From Acephala macrosclerotiorum (lineage: Eukaryota; Ascomycota; Leotiomycetes; Helotiales; Mollisiaceae): a DNA stretch of 64,000 bases. The notes below the pieces were generated by a model. The model saw nothing but the letters and a program-made list of their open reading frames with translations. It was not told the origin of the DNA and searched no databases. The DNA lies in NCBI GenBank assembly GCA_014904845.1, contig MU119342.1:1-64000 (forward strand), given 5' to 3'. The position numbers and the translations under genes were made by a program. Positions 1 through 10,807 of this stretch are shown piece by piece (position 1 is the stretch's first letter; every line of letters begins with the position of its first letter).

Positions 1-973
1 ACCTGTGAGGGGACTGATCGGGCCCCTCTAAGCCCACATGGATGGGCGCCGAATTTGGATCCCTCAATTCTAAGAATAGACTTCTCGCAATCAGCTTTCC
101 CCCCCATGATGCGCGGTTCTAGTCTATCTCGTTTTGCACAGTTCGTTCTTTCGATTACGTTTGAGAGGCCCTTCCCACGACCAATCTTCTTCCGCACGAT
201 GTCAATGTGAAAAGGCATGCTATGAAGAAGATCAATTCGCCTCGCTTGTCACAGGCGATGAGCGAGGAAAGTTAATCACTTTGCGGGGGAAACATTGCAC
301 TGGTTTGAAGACAAGTTCCAAAGAAAATCAAACTAAAAACCAACAATCTCAAAAATACCTTTAATTTGTGCCATCTGTCCCATCTTTTTAAGTCTTTCCT
401 ATTTTAAGATAATCAATCGAGAAGTCGGGCGAGTTTGCGTCTGTGTGGGGTAATAGAGGTGAGAGAACATTGAGATTTGGCGGGGCTGGGTGAGTTTTAA
501 ACCTAACGACTATGCCGAGCTTATTATCACAATCCGGCTAACTTAATCGTGGAATATTTTTCTTAGCCAAAGGGCAAGTAAAGAGGCTCGCGAGGTGCAG
601 CAATATCTCTTGGCAGAAAAGGCCCATGTTTTGAGCCCAAGTTCTGACTTGATTAGCATTCGAAGATGAAAAGCGAAAATTGGAGCTTTAGAGAAGTCAT
701 TGGAGCCATTTGGGTGTTGCATGCCACGTAATCATACGACGTTTCTGGCAAAACTTCAATATTAACCCTTTACCGGAATCGTGGTCCATAAGCGAAACTC
801 CAAATCTGGCCCCTGAAAAAGAGCTCCACTTTCCACTTTGGCAGCCAAATGTTGCTGGCGCAAAGTCGTGTCCCACCATAACGTAGTTAAATAAATATTT
901 AGAAATCATATTCGATAAGTAATCTCAATTGCCTGACTGATAACAATAGCCACCACACTTCACGGCTCCAACA
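1..973. other. No gene recognised at left edge
   Basis: Short open frames on both strands lack splice signals or recognisable domains. A 70-residue minus-strand frame (697-909) contains several Gly, Phe and Cys residues but has no signal peptide and no family I recognise. The last 100 bases are probably the promoter and 5' leader of the gene that starts at 974. Confidence 0.5.
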
Positions 974-2746
974 ATGCCGAAGCAAGAAGGAGAGGGCTTG
1001 TTGCGAACCCTTGTGAGCGCCTTTCGAGATGCAAATCTCGGGATGAGCCGCTATAGAGGCATTCCTTCCGTTCGGGACGAGACGGCCCAGTCTCACCTCT
1101 TTCGGATCATGGACTTCTGGAACACAGAGATGTGGGATGACACTTCGACAAACGCTATTAGCAAGGAAGTAATCCTCACTTTACTTCAATGTGCGGCAAG
1201 GCTTTACGAAGACAAAATACATGCAAAGGTAGCCGTGGATCTCATTGAAAGCAACCATACTCGGGCAATCTTGAGCCTCGGAATCCAAGACGTCCTTTGC
1301 CGGGTGGCCCATCAGCGATATGTAGAAAGCACGAGATCTGATAAGTCGGAAGAAAGAAACGCTGAGAACTACTCTCGGAGAGCAGACCTGTTCTCCGCTA
1401 TACGAAAAAACAAGGCCCGGCAACTGAACTACCAGGCAATGGTGTTTGAGCACATTTCGTCTTTGTGCCGCTCCCATGGTGCTGCGCTGCAGAACAGTTT
1501 CGACAGCCCCAAGATCGACGAGCAGTTTATGTTTCACAACTACGTTACGCTTTCGAAGGCATTCAATCGCCACGAGAAGACTTGGCTTATCACACTCCTT
1601 CCCGATATCTTCCAGTGGGAAGGCCAGGACTCTTGCGGTAGCGTTAACGGAGATGGGTTGCTCGCACCCAACTTTGGTGCCACCACAGAGGCAAACCGGG
1701 ATGCCTCCTCCAACGCATCAAGGGCAATGTCTCCACCCCAAGCTGCCATCACCCCCAATGTTACCCGAGGTGCCAACCAGAATGTCAACATTCTGTGCGA
1801 GGAACCCATCTCCCTCGAGCCGGTCGAGTATCTCCACTGGAGTCTCCCTTGGGGACCAGGAGAGCCGTCTCCTTTGATTACCGACGGAGGTGTGCAACTC
1901 TCTCTAGGCCAGGCCACCCCCAGCGAACAGAATGAATTGCGGGGAGTCTGCGGGGAGTCGGGGGCTGGGAACTCGGACTCAGACTTCGAGTCGTTCGTAC
2001 TGACAAATAAGGGTTTAGAATTTGAAAAATGGATGGATCTTCTTCGGAAAGGAGCTATGAATTACCCCAAGTTAACTTTAGTCAGAGCTGTCACTTCTGC
2101 TCTCAAGGCACCCCATGAGTTTCACGATCAAACGACGCCTCAGAAAGAGGAAAGGAGACCTGTTGGCATAAAAATTGAGAGAAAAGATGCTGGCGATTAT
2201 CACAAGGAGTGGAAAGACGGGCTACTATCGTCATCCGGCGACATTTCAGACGGCGATTGGAACCTCCTGGGAAGTGATGACGACAGCGAAAACATCTTCC
2301 CATTTAGCCCAGACTCTCGCAACGATGCCGCAAACCGTAGACTAGTGCCAACTCTCCTGCACGGTGCAGATAACAAGCACTATAATCGCATACCCTCTGC
2401 CAAAGACGCTCATCCCGCCTTCCCCTTTGTGGGTGGCCCGTCTCTTAAATCAACCAACAAAGATAGTCAACGGTTGTCGAACTTGTTGGAGCCTGGCGAG
2501 TGGATCAGAGGTCACCAGCATAAAACCAGGCTCTCGCCGATTCCTGAAGTGCCGCAGGGGCAGCTAGAAGTGGAAGGAAGACAGCACAATGATCCCGAAA
2601 CAGCACTCAAGATGGCAGATTCATCGCTTCCTGAGCTACTTCATGCCTTTCACAATCAAAAACTGGTGGAGGTAAAGAAGCCACTTGAAGATGATCCAGG
2701 CTTTGGAGCGGAGTGTGATTTGGAAAAGGGCCGACGGAGAATGTGA
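974..2746 (+). CDS. Hypothetical protein, intronless, 590 aa
   Basis: A single uninterrupted frame of 590 codons. The ATG sits in a fungal-style context (CAACA before ATG). Residues 1-210 are rich in helix-forming residues with regular hydrophobic spacing and look folded. Residues about 220-590 are polar and Ser/Asp/Pro-rich, with acidic stretches (SDGD, GSDDDSE near residues 430-445), and look disordered. There is no signal peptide or membrane segment, so it is probably cytoplasmic or nuclear. I do not recognise the family. Its length, sensible codon use and lack of stops support a real gene, although an intronless gene of this size could also be a lineage-specific orphan. Confidence 0.65.
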   Translation: MPKQEGEGLLRTLVSAFRDANLGMSRYRGIPSVRDETAQSHLFRIMDFWNTEMWDDTSTNAISKEVILTLLQCAARLYEDKIHAKVAVDLIESNHTRAILSLGIQDVLCRVAHQRYVESTRSDKSEERNAENYSRRADLFSAIRKNKARQLNYQAMVFEHISSLCRSHGAALQNSFDSPKIDEQFMFHNYVTLSKAFNRHEKTWLITLLPDIFQWEGQDSCGSVNGDGLLAPNFGATTEANRDASSNASRAMSPPQAAITPNVTRGANQNVNILCEEPISLEPVEYLHWSLPWGPGEPSPLITDGGVQLSLGQATPSEQNELRGVCGESGAGNSDSDFESFVLTNKGLEFEKWMDLLRKGAMNYPKLTLVRAVTSALKAPHEFHDQTTPQKEERRPVGIKIERKDAGDYHKEWKDGLLSSSGDISDGDWNLLGSDDDSENIFPFSPDSRNDAANRRLVPTLLHGADNKHYNRIPSAKDAHPAFPFVGGPSLKSTNKDSQRLSNLLEPGEWIRGHQHKTRLSPIPEVPQGQLEVEGRQHNDPETALKMADSSLPELLHAFHNQKLVEVKKPLEDDPGFGAECDLEKGRRRM

Positions 2747-4541
2747 GTTCATCCTGGCCGATGTCTCTGTTCACTGGATGGTTGAGATCGCAATAACTTG
2801 GGGTATATCGTCGCAGCTAACTTTTTCCGGGATCTGCGGAGCTCGCGCAGGGCTTTGCTAGGGGCATTTTGTGCGTGGGTGGGTATGTACAAAGAAAGTA
2901 GTTTGCGATTTCACATGGGATATCATTTCAAGCATTGGAATCTTCCACTTAGAAGAGAATTAGAATAGAAACCTGAATCCAACGAGAATTGCTATTGTCG
3001 ATTGTGCTAGACAGTCCAACCTTTTCGAGGCACAGCTTCAGTGGTCTTGATCCCCAGGCACCGCCATACTGTATTATAAGCCCTAAAACATAGCAACGAA
3101 AACAAGATAAGTTAACTAAGTTAAGTTAGCCTTTTAGTTAGACGATATAGAGTTTGGGCTTTTTTAGAAATGAACCATATATCTCTAACTTGAAACGTAA
3201 CGAGCCGGGACGCATGGGTCTGTGCGCTACAGGGCATATCACAGCCAAATAATTTTTTGAACTTTTTGCGCAAGTCTTTAAACAAATAATTTAGTGATTG
3301 AAAAGATGAATTAGCTTCTTTTACGTCGCATATATGAATATCAAAACTAAATAATGTGGTGTTACTTAGTTGATTTTAAGTGAAGTTGTGGACTTTGTAT
3401 TTCCAGAGCCTGGAAGGACCTCGCTTGAACGCCTGTAGCGCACAGACCCATGCCTCCAGGCTCGTAAGGACAAGGAAGCATCTCACGCATGTGCCAAGTG
3501 ATCGTCATGTTGACTGGCAACCGCCTCCTCAAGTTGGTGTGCAGATCGGCCTTTGAGATGCATATTTTGGTTGCCAATCGCAGTGTCTATTAACAGCCCG
3601 CCGGAATATTTCTATCCGTACCGAGTCAACCGCGCTTATCGGGCCATTTCTGTTGGCTGCAACCCATGCACTAAGCTCGAGCATAGCCCTGCCGGACCTT
3701 CCGAGCTGATTGCGGGGGTGGCAGCGTCTTCTGGGTTCCCTTTTGCACCTAACACTTTTCTTCACGTCTTCGAGTAATCCTAGATACTGAGTCCAAAATA
3801 ACAATTGTTAGAGTTGTCCAAGATGCCCAAGTCCAAGAACGAGTTGCAATTAACAACATCCATTCGGGAGGCAGTTGGGAGAGGAGTATTTAACATGAAG
3901 TTCCCCTCGGATTGTGCCTCCCTCAGAATGATCAAGACAATTCATTTGCCGCACATCTTCACTATATCCCTTCAGCTTAAACAGCAATCACCTTTGCAGA
4001 TTAACCAAGGCGTCTATTAAATCGTAAGACTCTCTGTCTCGGCTTGTGTCTCTGTCTGACATCGCGTAGCAACGCTGCAATGCCTGGTATCCAGAAGTTC
4101 GAGTCTGGACAGCACGTCAAACGACCTTGGTCCCAATCCATCGCGCGTCGAGATGTTGAGTTCCGTAGTCTGGCAGGCGGTCCTGTCGGGCGGGTACGCA
4201 AGTATTCTGAGAAAGGGATGGACCAAGCCCATCTCAATGTTTCCCGGAAAGTTGTAGCCGTACAGCGTGCAGAAGCTGGTGGTGCACAAAAGGTTAGCAT
4301 TCGAAACTGGCATTGGAGTTTTATTTGACATAGTGGCACCAGAGAGTCCGAACCGCTTGGCGACCTCAGGAAGCCAGGAAGAAATATCGCGGAGATTACG
4401 CCCAAGACAATGATCTCAAAGATAGTGTCAATTCCTCTGCTGGAGCATGCATTATCGTAGGTTCGTTTACCTCCAAAATCCAGAACATCCTAGGCTCTTT
4501 CGACTCACAAACTGTCTCTAGGCCAACGTGAAATATCCGCA
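2747..4541. other. Intergenic region with a MITE-like element, no confident gene
   Basis: AT-rich sequence around 3060-3400 surrounds an inverted-repeat element (3200-3465, listed separately). From 3480 to 4450 several overlapping frames of 70-134 codons occur on both strands, but none has domains, splice sites or clear codon bias. The minus strand at 4017-4440 reads somewhat like a decayed membrane or enzyme fragment but cannot be assigned. Confidence 0.45.
3200..3465. mobile_element. MITE-like element with about 35-bp terminal inverted repeats
   Basis: The left end (3200 onward, ACGAGCCGGGACGCATGG...) and the right end (reverse complement from 3465, ACGAGCCTGGAGGCATGG...) match over about 35 bases. 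The inner 22 bases, 3213-3234 against 3432-3453, are a perfect inverted match. TA dinucleotides lie next to the ends (3198-3199, and 3465-3466 if the end is set one base earlier), as expected for Tc1/mariner-type insertion. The 200-bp interior is AT-rich and has no coding potential, so this is a non-autonomous element. The exact right boundary is uncertain by one base. Confidence 0.7.
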
Positions 4542-6429
4542 ATGGAACTTCGAAAATACCTAGACACCGAGCCAAATCCCTCCCATACGGACCAGCCGTC
4601 TATGAAGAGCTCTCCGACCGTCCCGAAGCAGGACTACAACCCTACTCCATCGTATCCCAAAACACCACCAAACTCCCCTCAGATCGAAGATTCTCATCCA
4701 CAACCCTGTGGAAACATGGAGGGTTCCTTGAGCAATCAAGAGGCGACATTTAAAGCCCCTGAAGTGCTGTCGACCCTTGAGGAGCCAGGAGAAGGACGTG
4801 AGGAATGCCAGAATGGCGTAACAACATCGACGGAGAAGGTCTCCGCAAACACGACCCAGCCGTTGCCACCGCAATCAAGCATAGTTACACGTTCAAGAAC
4901 TGCCTGTGGACACTTGCCCTCCGCCGGCACAGCCTCAAACCGACAACATCTCAGGTGCAGCATCATCCGCACTTAGGCGACTGCCCATTACGGATTTGCT
5001 CAATGACACCAGCCGTGCCGAAGATGTAAAACCGCCGCAGCCGACGACAATGAAGATTACGTCCAGTGGACAGCCAGTCACGGATACCGGTCTGGGAAAG
5101 TTGCAAGGGGAAGTGCCTCCGGGTTGTCAGCCACACATCAAGCGCTCGTCGACTTCCAGGAGGACCCTCTCAAAGATAGCATCACATCCGGAGACCTCGT
5201 CTCGTGGCCAAGCCAGCGGAGCTTCAGAGATGACTTTGGTGCGTGCTTCCGACCACAAGTCGGCTTCTAGACCGAGAAGTGATAGAATGCCATTGGAAGG
5301 GAGCGCCGTTGCTCAGAAACTTGCTGTGGTGGGAAAGATCCTTATACCAAAGAGCGACGCGCCTGATTCCATGGTCATGCTGTCTATTGATCCTCTCTTA
5401 TCCCAAAACGCACCTGACTTCTTTCGCTTCTACTCGCAGACCGCGGGCGCTGGCGAGGCCCCAATACTCTGCTTCGGTTTGCCAGATGTGACTTGGCAAC
5501 GTCATCAGATCCAGAATATCTCCCGTGGCGATTTCGATGCCTTTCACGCTCTGAAACGGACCATCTGGTATTGTTTCTGTACATTCTTGACGAGGGGCCC
5601 AGGATCGGCAATCTTCAGAGTGACGGTGACAGCGCCTGCACGCCAAGAAGCAGATGATACAGTGACTGTCTCGAGGCCTACGGCTGGCAGGAATGAATGC
5701 AGCAGGGCGTCGGCGCCTTTGGCGAGGCCAATGTGCCATAACCCAGCAGCAAGCCATGCGGAGTTGGTGCATTCCCTCCCATCAGCATCTCAGGCGTCTC
5801 TCTCCAATACCAAAACATCAAGCTGCCAGAGGGTTGTACCCAGAGGATTCCAACCAACTCTTCGGAGCCGGGACGCAGGTCCACCGACACAGAGGGAACA
5901 CTCGACCACAGGGTTTCCAGCAGTACCTACCAGGAACTCAACGCGTAAAACATTGCGCGATAGACTACCCTCTTTGCAAATCGCACCGGCACCTCAGCAT
6001 CACCATCCACTGGTACTACCGCCAGCTGTGGCTTATAGGCAAGACAAACCGGTTAGTGAGACGTCTTCAGCCCGCCAAATCGTGGTTCGAATCCAAGAGA
6101 ACGAGCATTACCGGTTCAGCCGCCCTTATAGCAAGCACGTTCTGCTCTCGGGGGTCACGACTGTGGATTTCTTCGCCTGGTTCGCCCGCTGCACCGGTTA
6201 TGATTACCCCTCTGGACCGCCGGAATTAAAGTTCACCTGGAAAGACGCACTGCCAATACCAGAGTACGCGAGGATCAAAAGAGGGGACGAAAAGCATTTT
6301 CAGTTCATGAAAGCGGAGATCGAGCCGCTGCTTGAGCGGGCCAAGGCCCTTATGCCAGAGTTGATTGAGTTTACTATTTTGGTTACAGTTCCTGGGTGGG
6401 CGGTTGAGCGACCAGGTGATGAGTTGTAA
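4542..6429 (+). CDS. Hypothetical protein, two exons, conserved-looking C-terminal domain
   Basis: Exon 1 is 4542-4883 (114 codons) and exon 2 is 4933-6429, joined in phase 0 by a 49-nt intron (GTTACA...GGCACAG). This gives about 612 residues. The first 380 residues are Pro/Ser/Thr-rich and probably disordered. The last 115 residues (from about 6081) look like a compact alpha/beta domain with a pattern YRFSRPYSKHVLL, then FFAWFARCTGY, LKFTWKDALP and FTILVTVPGW. I have the impression that this tail recurs at the ends of other filamentous-fungal proteins of unknown function. The donor is weak, and the splice is chosen because it is the only junction that joins the two long frames cleanly. Confidence 0.6.
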
Positions 6430-6719
6430 GGCCGGTATGAAAATTAGACATGGTGATGTTAGAATGTTTCGCATTTGATTGGAGTTAAAGGATGATTATG
6501 CGGATATTTGACACTTGTTCTACTTGTATTTGTGCATATCAAACCTAGAATAGATCCCACTATTGTTACGCGTTTTTGCCTGTGCCGTGAATGATCGATC
6601 CAACACAACATCTCCAAATTCTTCAGTCATCCTATCCATCGTCGGTGTGGTTTTCTCAGATATCAAGCTGCCACTGCCTCCGCGAAGTTTAATGGACGAT
6701 CTTGCATATGCTGGTGTGC

Positions 6720-7517
6720 TTAATTGAAGTACCAAGTGGCTCTGGTACGGCCCATAGCAAGGTCGCCAAGATCGAGGAAGGCTGCGTTGGAGAGATCGAT
6801 GAAGAAGCCATCGCACCCCATGCACTAGTCTACCACAATAGCTGAAGTTGTCTTGCCAGTCGCGATGCAAGTGATCGTAATCGTCTTGTTGCAATATGGG
6901 TTGTCGTTGGATTTAGGGCCCATTATGCTGTGAGGGAGCGCCACCACATTCTGGGCATCTCCATCACTAGTAATTCCGCACGCCCCGAGACCAGTATCAT
7001 AATGAGTTATATCACCTACGCAGGGCTTGTCCGATGAGCACTGGCTGCTGGGGCGGTGTAACGAGGTAGCACCTGGTATCAGAGCTGGAGGAGCTCCGGG
7101 GGGATGTATACGGGAGCCATTGTACGTTAGCAACGTCTGCGACGGCGGAAGAGGTTAGGGTTGGGTTGTCGACATGACCACGGTACACTGGAGTAGCAGA
7201 TGTAGTAGGAGCAACCGGTGACCGTGGGTGGTGAGCAGACGACAGGTAAGTCGAGGATGTGGGTATGAGGAAGGAAGTCGAAAAAGTTTTGGTGGTCTGG
7301 AAGCAATTAGTGAGAATCTGGTACGGACGAAAGCATGACGAGCAACTCCTCCTTGAACCCAGATCGCCGCCGTAACTCCAGTCGTCTCAGTCACATAATT
7401 GTGATTGGTGACCAAAACGACATCCTGTTGCCCGTAGTGGCGTAATTGTTGGCGATGAGGGTATGCGATGCTAGAGGTGAGGAGGATGATGAGGATCAGA
7501 GCAGCGGACAGCATCAT
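6720..7517 (-). pseudogene. Broken expansin-like secreted protein (RlpA-like double-psi beta-barrel)
   Basis: The first exon from 7517 encodes a good signal peptide (MMLSAALILIILLTSSIAYP) followed by a Tyr/Thr/Val-rich stretch typical of fungal wall proteins. After a Ser/Thr/Pro linker, a frame from about 7040 to 6720 encodes a double-psi beta-barrel: CVGDITHYDTGLGACG, paired Cys residues (NPYCNKTITITC), CMGCDGFFIDLS and GRTRATWYF. This fold is shared by expansins, RlpA and related fungal secreted proteins. Two defects are visible. A TAG (6825-6827) falls inside the barrel, just after the strand ending IVVD, where the family has a residue (often Lys). The Ser/Thr linker is also in a different frame from the barrel, with no obvious intron to reconcile them. 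Downstream codons remain open to a TAA at 6720, so the break looks recent. Confidence 0.75.
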
Positions 7518-7741
7518 GTTCTCGAGGACGCTAACACTTCACATGTGACGATGCCAAGTCGGAGAGCACCGGACCACATGGGTCTTGCACCTAGAAAACA
7601 ACCATATTTCACACCATTATCTAATCGCCTTCGCATCAAAATCTCTAAATAGTGGGTGTTTACTGTACTGTACCGTACGGGCTAGTATGGCTACCAGGAC
7701 CCGTCCAGAACACAGCCTGTTCCTGCAGCCCGAGCGACGAA

Positions 7742-7842
7742 GCGCCGGAAAGTGGCTATTGCGCCAATTTCTACTCCGCTTTCATATTTTGGCACAGCTA
7801 GAAATTGGCCTGCCTCCAGCTGGGTGGACGCACTTCCGGCGC
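7742..7842. repeat. Imperfect hairpin, about 100 bp
   Basis: Two nested inverted matches: GCGCCGGAAAGTG (7742-7754) pairs with CACTTCCGGCGC (7831-7842), and CCAATTTCT (7764-7772) pairs with AGAAATTGG (7800-7808). It lies upstream of the gene starting at 8052. It may be a small foldback element or a promoter structure. No target-site duplication was recognised. Confidence 0.5.
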
Positions 7843-8051
7843 CGCAACCGCATCTTAGGGCGTGTTTATTAAATCGTATAGTAACAGCTCTTCTATCTCG
7901 TCCCCTTCTAATCTGACTATTTCATTCCCCTCCGTTTGATTAATACATTCCCCTCTGATCTGATTATTTCCCAACCATAAAACGAAAGACAGATGAGTCA
8001 CGACGAGAACTATTTCAAGACTGGTCGCTAAGAATTGGCAGTCCCAGGCAA

Positions 8052-9593
8052 ATGTACAAAAGCCCCGTGCATTTCGTTGTGCTCTCCTCGACGGCAATGG
8101 GGGCTGGGACCCACGGCGCCAGCCACATGACGCATTTCCGGACATGCTTGCTACATGATGACAAGAGAAGGACACGGTGCTCAGGAACGTTGAAAAAGGG
8201 TGGCAACTGCGTTAATAGGGCCGTAGGCTCTTTCAAGCCCGGCATGATGCCCACGTGCCACGTACATCGACGTCAACTGAAGAGAATGGGCCGGTGCCGA
8301 GCACTGTTGCGTTGTGGCTTCGAGTGCGGTCGAATTTGCGAATGGAAGCTCCATGGATTCCAGCTTTGCCTCGACCATTGTGAGCATCCGATGACCTGCC
8401 ACTTCCTGAAGGTCCCCATCGAGATGCGGCTCCGCATATATCAGCTCTTACTCCCCGATAGACCTATACCAGCCCGATACGAGAAGTCTAGCCTTACAAG
8501 CGATGGCGGAGGAGTATACACGGCGATTCTCTGCGTTAATCGTCAGATCCATGACGAAGCTGCGGGTCTCCTCTACAGAACCAGAGCCTTCTCCATCGAG
8601 CTCCTCGGAGATTGGATGAGTATGTGCAACTTGTCTCGGAACTTTACCCAAAACAGTTCTTTTGGCTACAAACACCATGCACTGGAAGATCATCAGTGGC
8701 AGCAGATGATTCTTGGGCAACAGGGTCTCTTCATGGCAAGGCAGGGGCGACGTATCCTCGGAGGAGCATCGAGTTCAGCCCATACACCTACGATCCGCGG
8801 CAATCAATCACACGCCAAGTCCCCAAATTTTGATGCGAATGTGCCGGTCGAGCCCATCTGGGACCCCCCACTCAGCAAGAGATACTTCAATATGATCCAA
8901 TCTTTCCGTATCGAAATTGTGTTACCCTCTCCAAGCGCTTGGTGGTTACCGAATTCAGACACTGCGAGCCACAAAGCTTCTACGTCGAGGCTCCTCGACT
9001 ATTGTGATCATCTACACAGACTAATTGGGAGGCTTCGAATTATTCAAAGGCCCATTGCTCGCCTGGAGATTGTTATCAGATTTGGCAACGCCTATTTAAA
9101 CCGAAGGGACGCCTTTCCGATCGCTCAGTTCCTACTGCGACCCTTTCGGCGCCTTCACAACGTTGCCAAGCCAGACCTACTCTCAATCACGATACAAGAC
9201 TCCCCGGGCGAAGTAGAGCTCCTTACCCGAGACTGGGCTTCCAGTCCTGCAGGTGGGAAGCTTGCTGCCTACCTTGAACACTTGTTTGAACATATGTCTA
9301 GCTCTCAACCACCGCCCGAGCTACCCGTCTTCAAGGTCTACTGGCAGCTAGAGAGACTTCTCTCTTATATGAAAGAACACTATCGTCACGCGCATCCCAA
9401 AATTGGAAAAATTACGGGCTTGCTCTACACTGCGAGATTTGCGAGAGAGGTCGAAGATCTCTCAGGCTTTCGGGCGATATGGTACCAGGTGGTCGATATC
9501 TTGTCCGATTGTATAAATGAGCGTGTCGAATTTCAGTCCAATGTGGCACTCTCGATCGATGCCATCCATGGTACAGTTCAGAATGGTTCTTAG
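8052..9593 (+). CDS. F-box/2EXR-like domain protein with Cys/His-rich N-terminus
   Basis: A 513-codon intronless frame. The start may be the ATG at 8052 or a later in-frame ATG (MTHFRTCLL, about residue 26). Residues 25-115 are rich in Cys and His (CLLHDDKRRTRC, NCVNR, CHVHRRQL, CGFECGRICEW, CLDHCEHP), suggesting metal-binding knuckles. Around residues 118-185 is a pattern common in fungal F-box-like proteins: FLKVPIEMRLRIYQLLLPD, then AILCVNRQIHDEAAGLLYR and FSIEL. The rest is helical and carries no motif I recognise. Such proteins are usually thought to be substrate adaptors or orphan expansions, and no function can be assigned. Confidence 0.7.
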   Translation: MYKSPVHFVVLSSTAMGAGTHGASHMTHFRTCLLHDDKRRTRCSGTLKKGGNCVNRAVGSFKPGMMPTCHVHRRQLKRMGRCRALLRCGFECGRICEWKLHGFQLCLDHCEHPMTCHFLKVPIEMRLRIYQLLLPDRPIPARYEKSSLTSDGGGVYTAILCVNRQIHDEAAGLLYRTRAFSIELLGDWMSMCNLSRNFTQNSSFGYKHHALEDHQWQQMILGQQGLFMARQGRRILGGASSSAHTPTIRGNQSHAKSPNFDANVPVEPIWDPPLSKRYFNMIQSFRIEIVLPSPSAWWLPNSDTASHKASTSRLLDYCDHLHRLIGRLRIIQRPIARLEIVIRFGNAYLNRRDAFPIAQFLLRPFRRLHNVAKPDLLSITIQDSPGEVELLTRDWASSPAGGKLAAYLEHLFEHMSSSQPPPELPVFKVYWQLERLLSYMKEHYRHAHPKIGKITGLLYTARFAREVEDLSGFRAIWYQVVDILSDCINERVEFQSNVALSIDAIHGTVQNGS

Positions 9594-10807
9594 AGCAGTT
9601 GCCCAAGGGGCTATTTGGGAAGTTCAAGGAGGCAGCGGTAATTTGCTGAGGAGGTCTCAGAGGAAGGGAGGACATTCCTTCTTCGCGAAGCAACCGCCTA
9701 GCAGATATCTAAAAGAATCTAGTAACATGCATACTCTACAAGACTTATCAAACCATGACTTATTCCATGAAATCTCCTTCACTGAAAGCAGACTTATCTA
9801 ATTTAAATCCCATGTAATATCTTTTCAAGAAAAAGGAAATTTTCACGGATTTAGCTTTCGCACGCGAACCAAGCAAAATATTGGGACTTGCGCACAAATT
9901 TTGACAATCGTCCATCATGTGATTATGTCTGCATTGTTTATCTGCTATAATGAAACCGGAGAACCATTCACTTGTGATGAAAATTGCAAATAGATACAGT
10001 AGGAGGTCAAATAGACCGGTCATGAACTTGCAGAAATGATCCATAGTCACTACCTGAGCAACAGTGGCAGGCGTGGCTTCTGGAACGAAGATGCAAAGGT
10101 GTAATGGCAAAGCTGGCAGCTTGTTGGAAGAGATGTGGGCAGCAGAACTGGCTGCTCGTTTGAAGAGGTTGGTAGCAAAAATAGCTGCTTGTTCGAGGGA
10201 TGCAAAAGTGTAGCAGCAAAATTGGCTCCTTGTTGAAATGGTGTGGCAGCAGAACTGGCTGCTGGTTTGAAGGATGCAAAGTGTGGCAGCAGAAATGGCT
10301 GCTTGTTTGGGAGATGCAAAAGTGTGGTAGCAGAATTGGCTCCTTGTTGAAATGGTGTGGTAGCAAAAATAGTTGCTTGTTCGGGGGATTCAAAAGTGTG
10401 ATGGCAGAACTGGCTCTTTGTTGAATGGTGTGGCAGCAGAATTGGCTGCTCGTTGGAAGAGGTGCAAAGGTGCGATAGCAGAACCGGCTTCCGGTCTTAG
10501 CGAAAAAACGTTGAAAATGGCTTTGCCTTATTTGGCATGGGCCTGGCGGCAATTATTTTTGGAGCGACTTTGCCGCCACACTTCCAATCTTGGCAGGCTC
10601 CAAGCACTAAGCGAACAAAGGTGGCTGTGAGAGTACAACCGCAATCCACTGTCGTAACTTCAACCACAAGAGACTGAAATTGCAATTCGAAAGGAAACAT
10701 CAGAATACCAGACAATGCAAGTTCAATCACCTACTTCCTAATTGATACTGATTCTTCTTAGGGCATCATCAAATCTCTCCGCGGACGACCCGATAACTCT
10801 CCAACAA
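9594..10807. other. Intergenic region, largely a degenerate tandem array
   Basis: AT-rich 3' flank up to about 10080, then the tandem array listed separately, then 300 bases of promoter-like sequence before the next gene. The frames through the array (for example 10007-10552 on the minus strand) are repeat artefacts with Phe/Leu/His-rich translations. Confidence 0.6.
10090..10490. repeat. Degenerate tandem repeat, unit about 36-40 bp
   Basis: About ten diverged copies of a unit resembling GCAAAAGTGTGGTAGCAGAA then TTGGCTGCTTGTT. The phrases GGCAGCAGAACTGGCTGCT and GGCTCCTTGTTGAA recur. Spacing is irregular, so the array is old. A single similar unit occurs at about 14075-14110. It sits upstream of the 2EXR-domain gene at 10808. 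Confidence 0.8.

Noticed and set aside
6083..6100. Second tRNA T-loop-like word (GGTTCGAATCC)
   Set aside because: It falls inside a good coding frame, and no cloverleaf can be formed.
10090..10490. Array with regular repeats that could be read as a CRISPR array
   Set aside because: Units are contiguous and degenerate with no unique spacers, the organism is eukaryotic and no cas genes are present.
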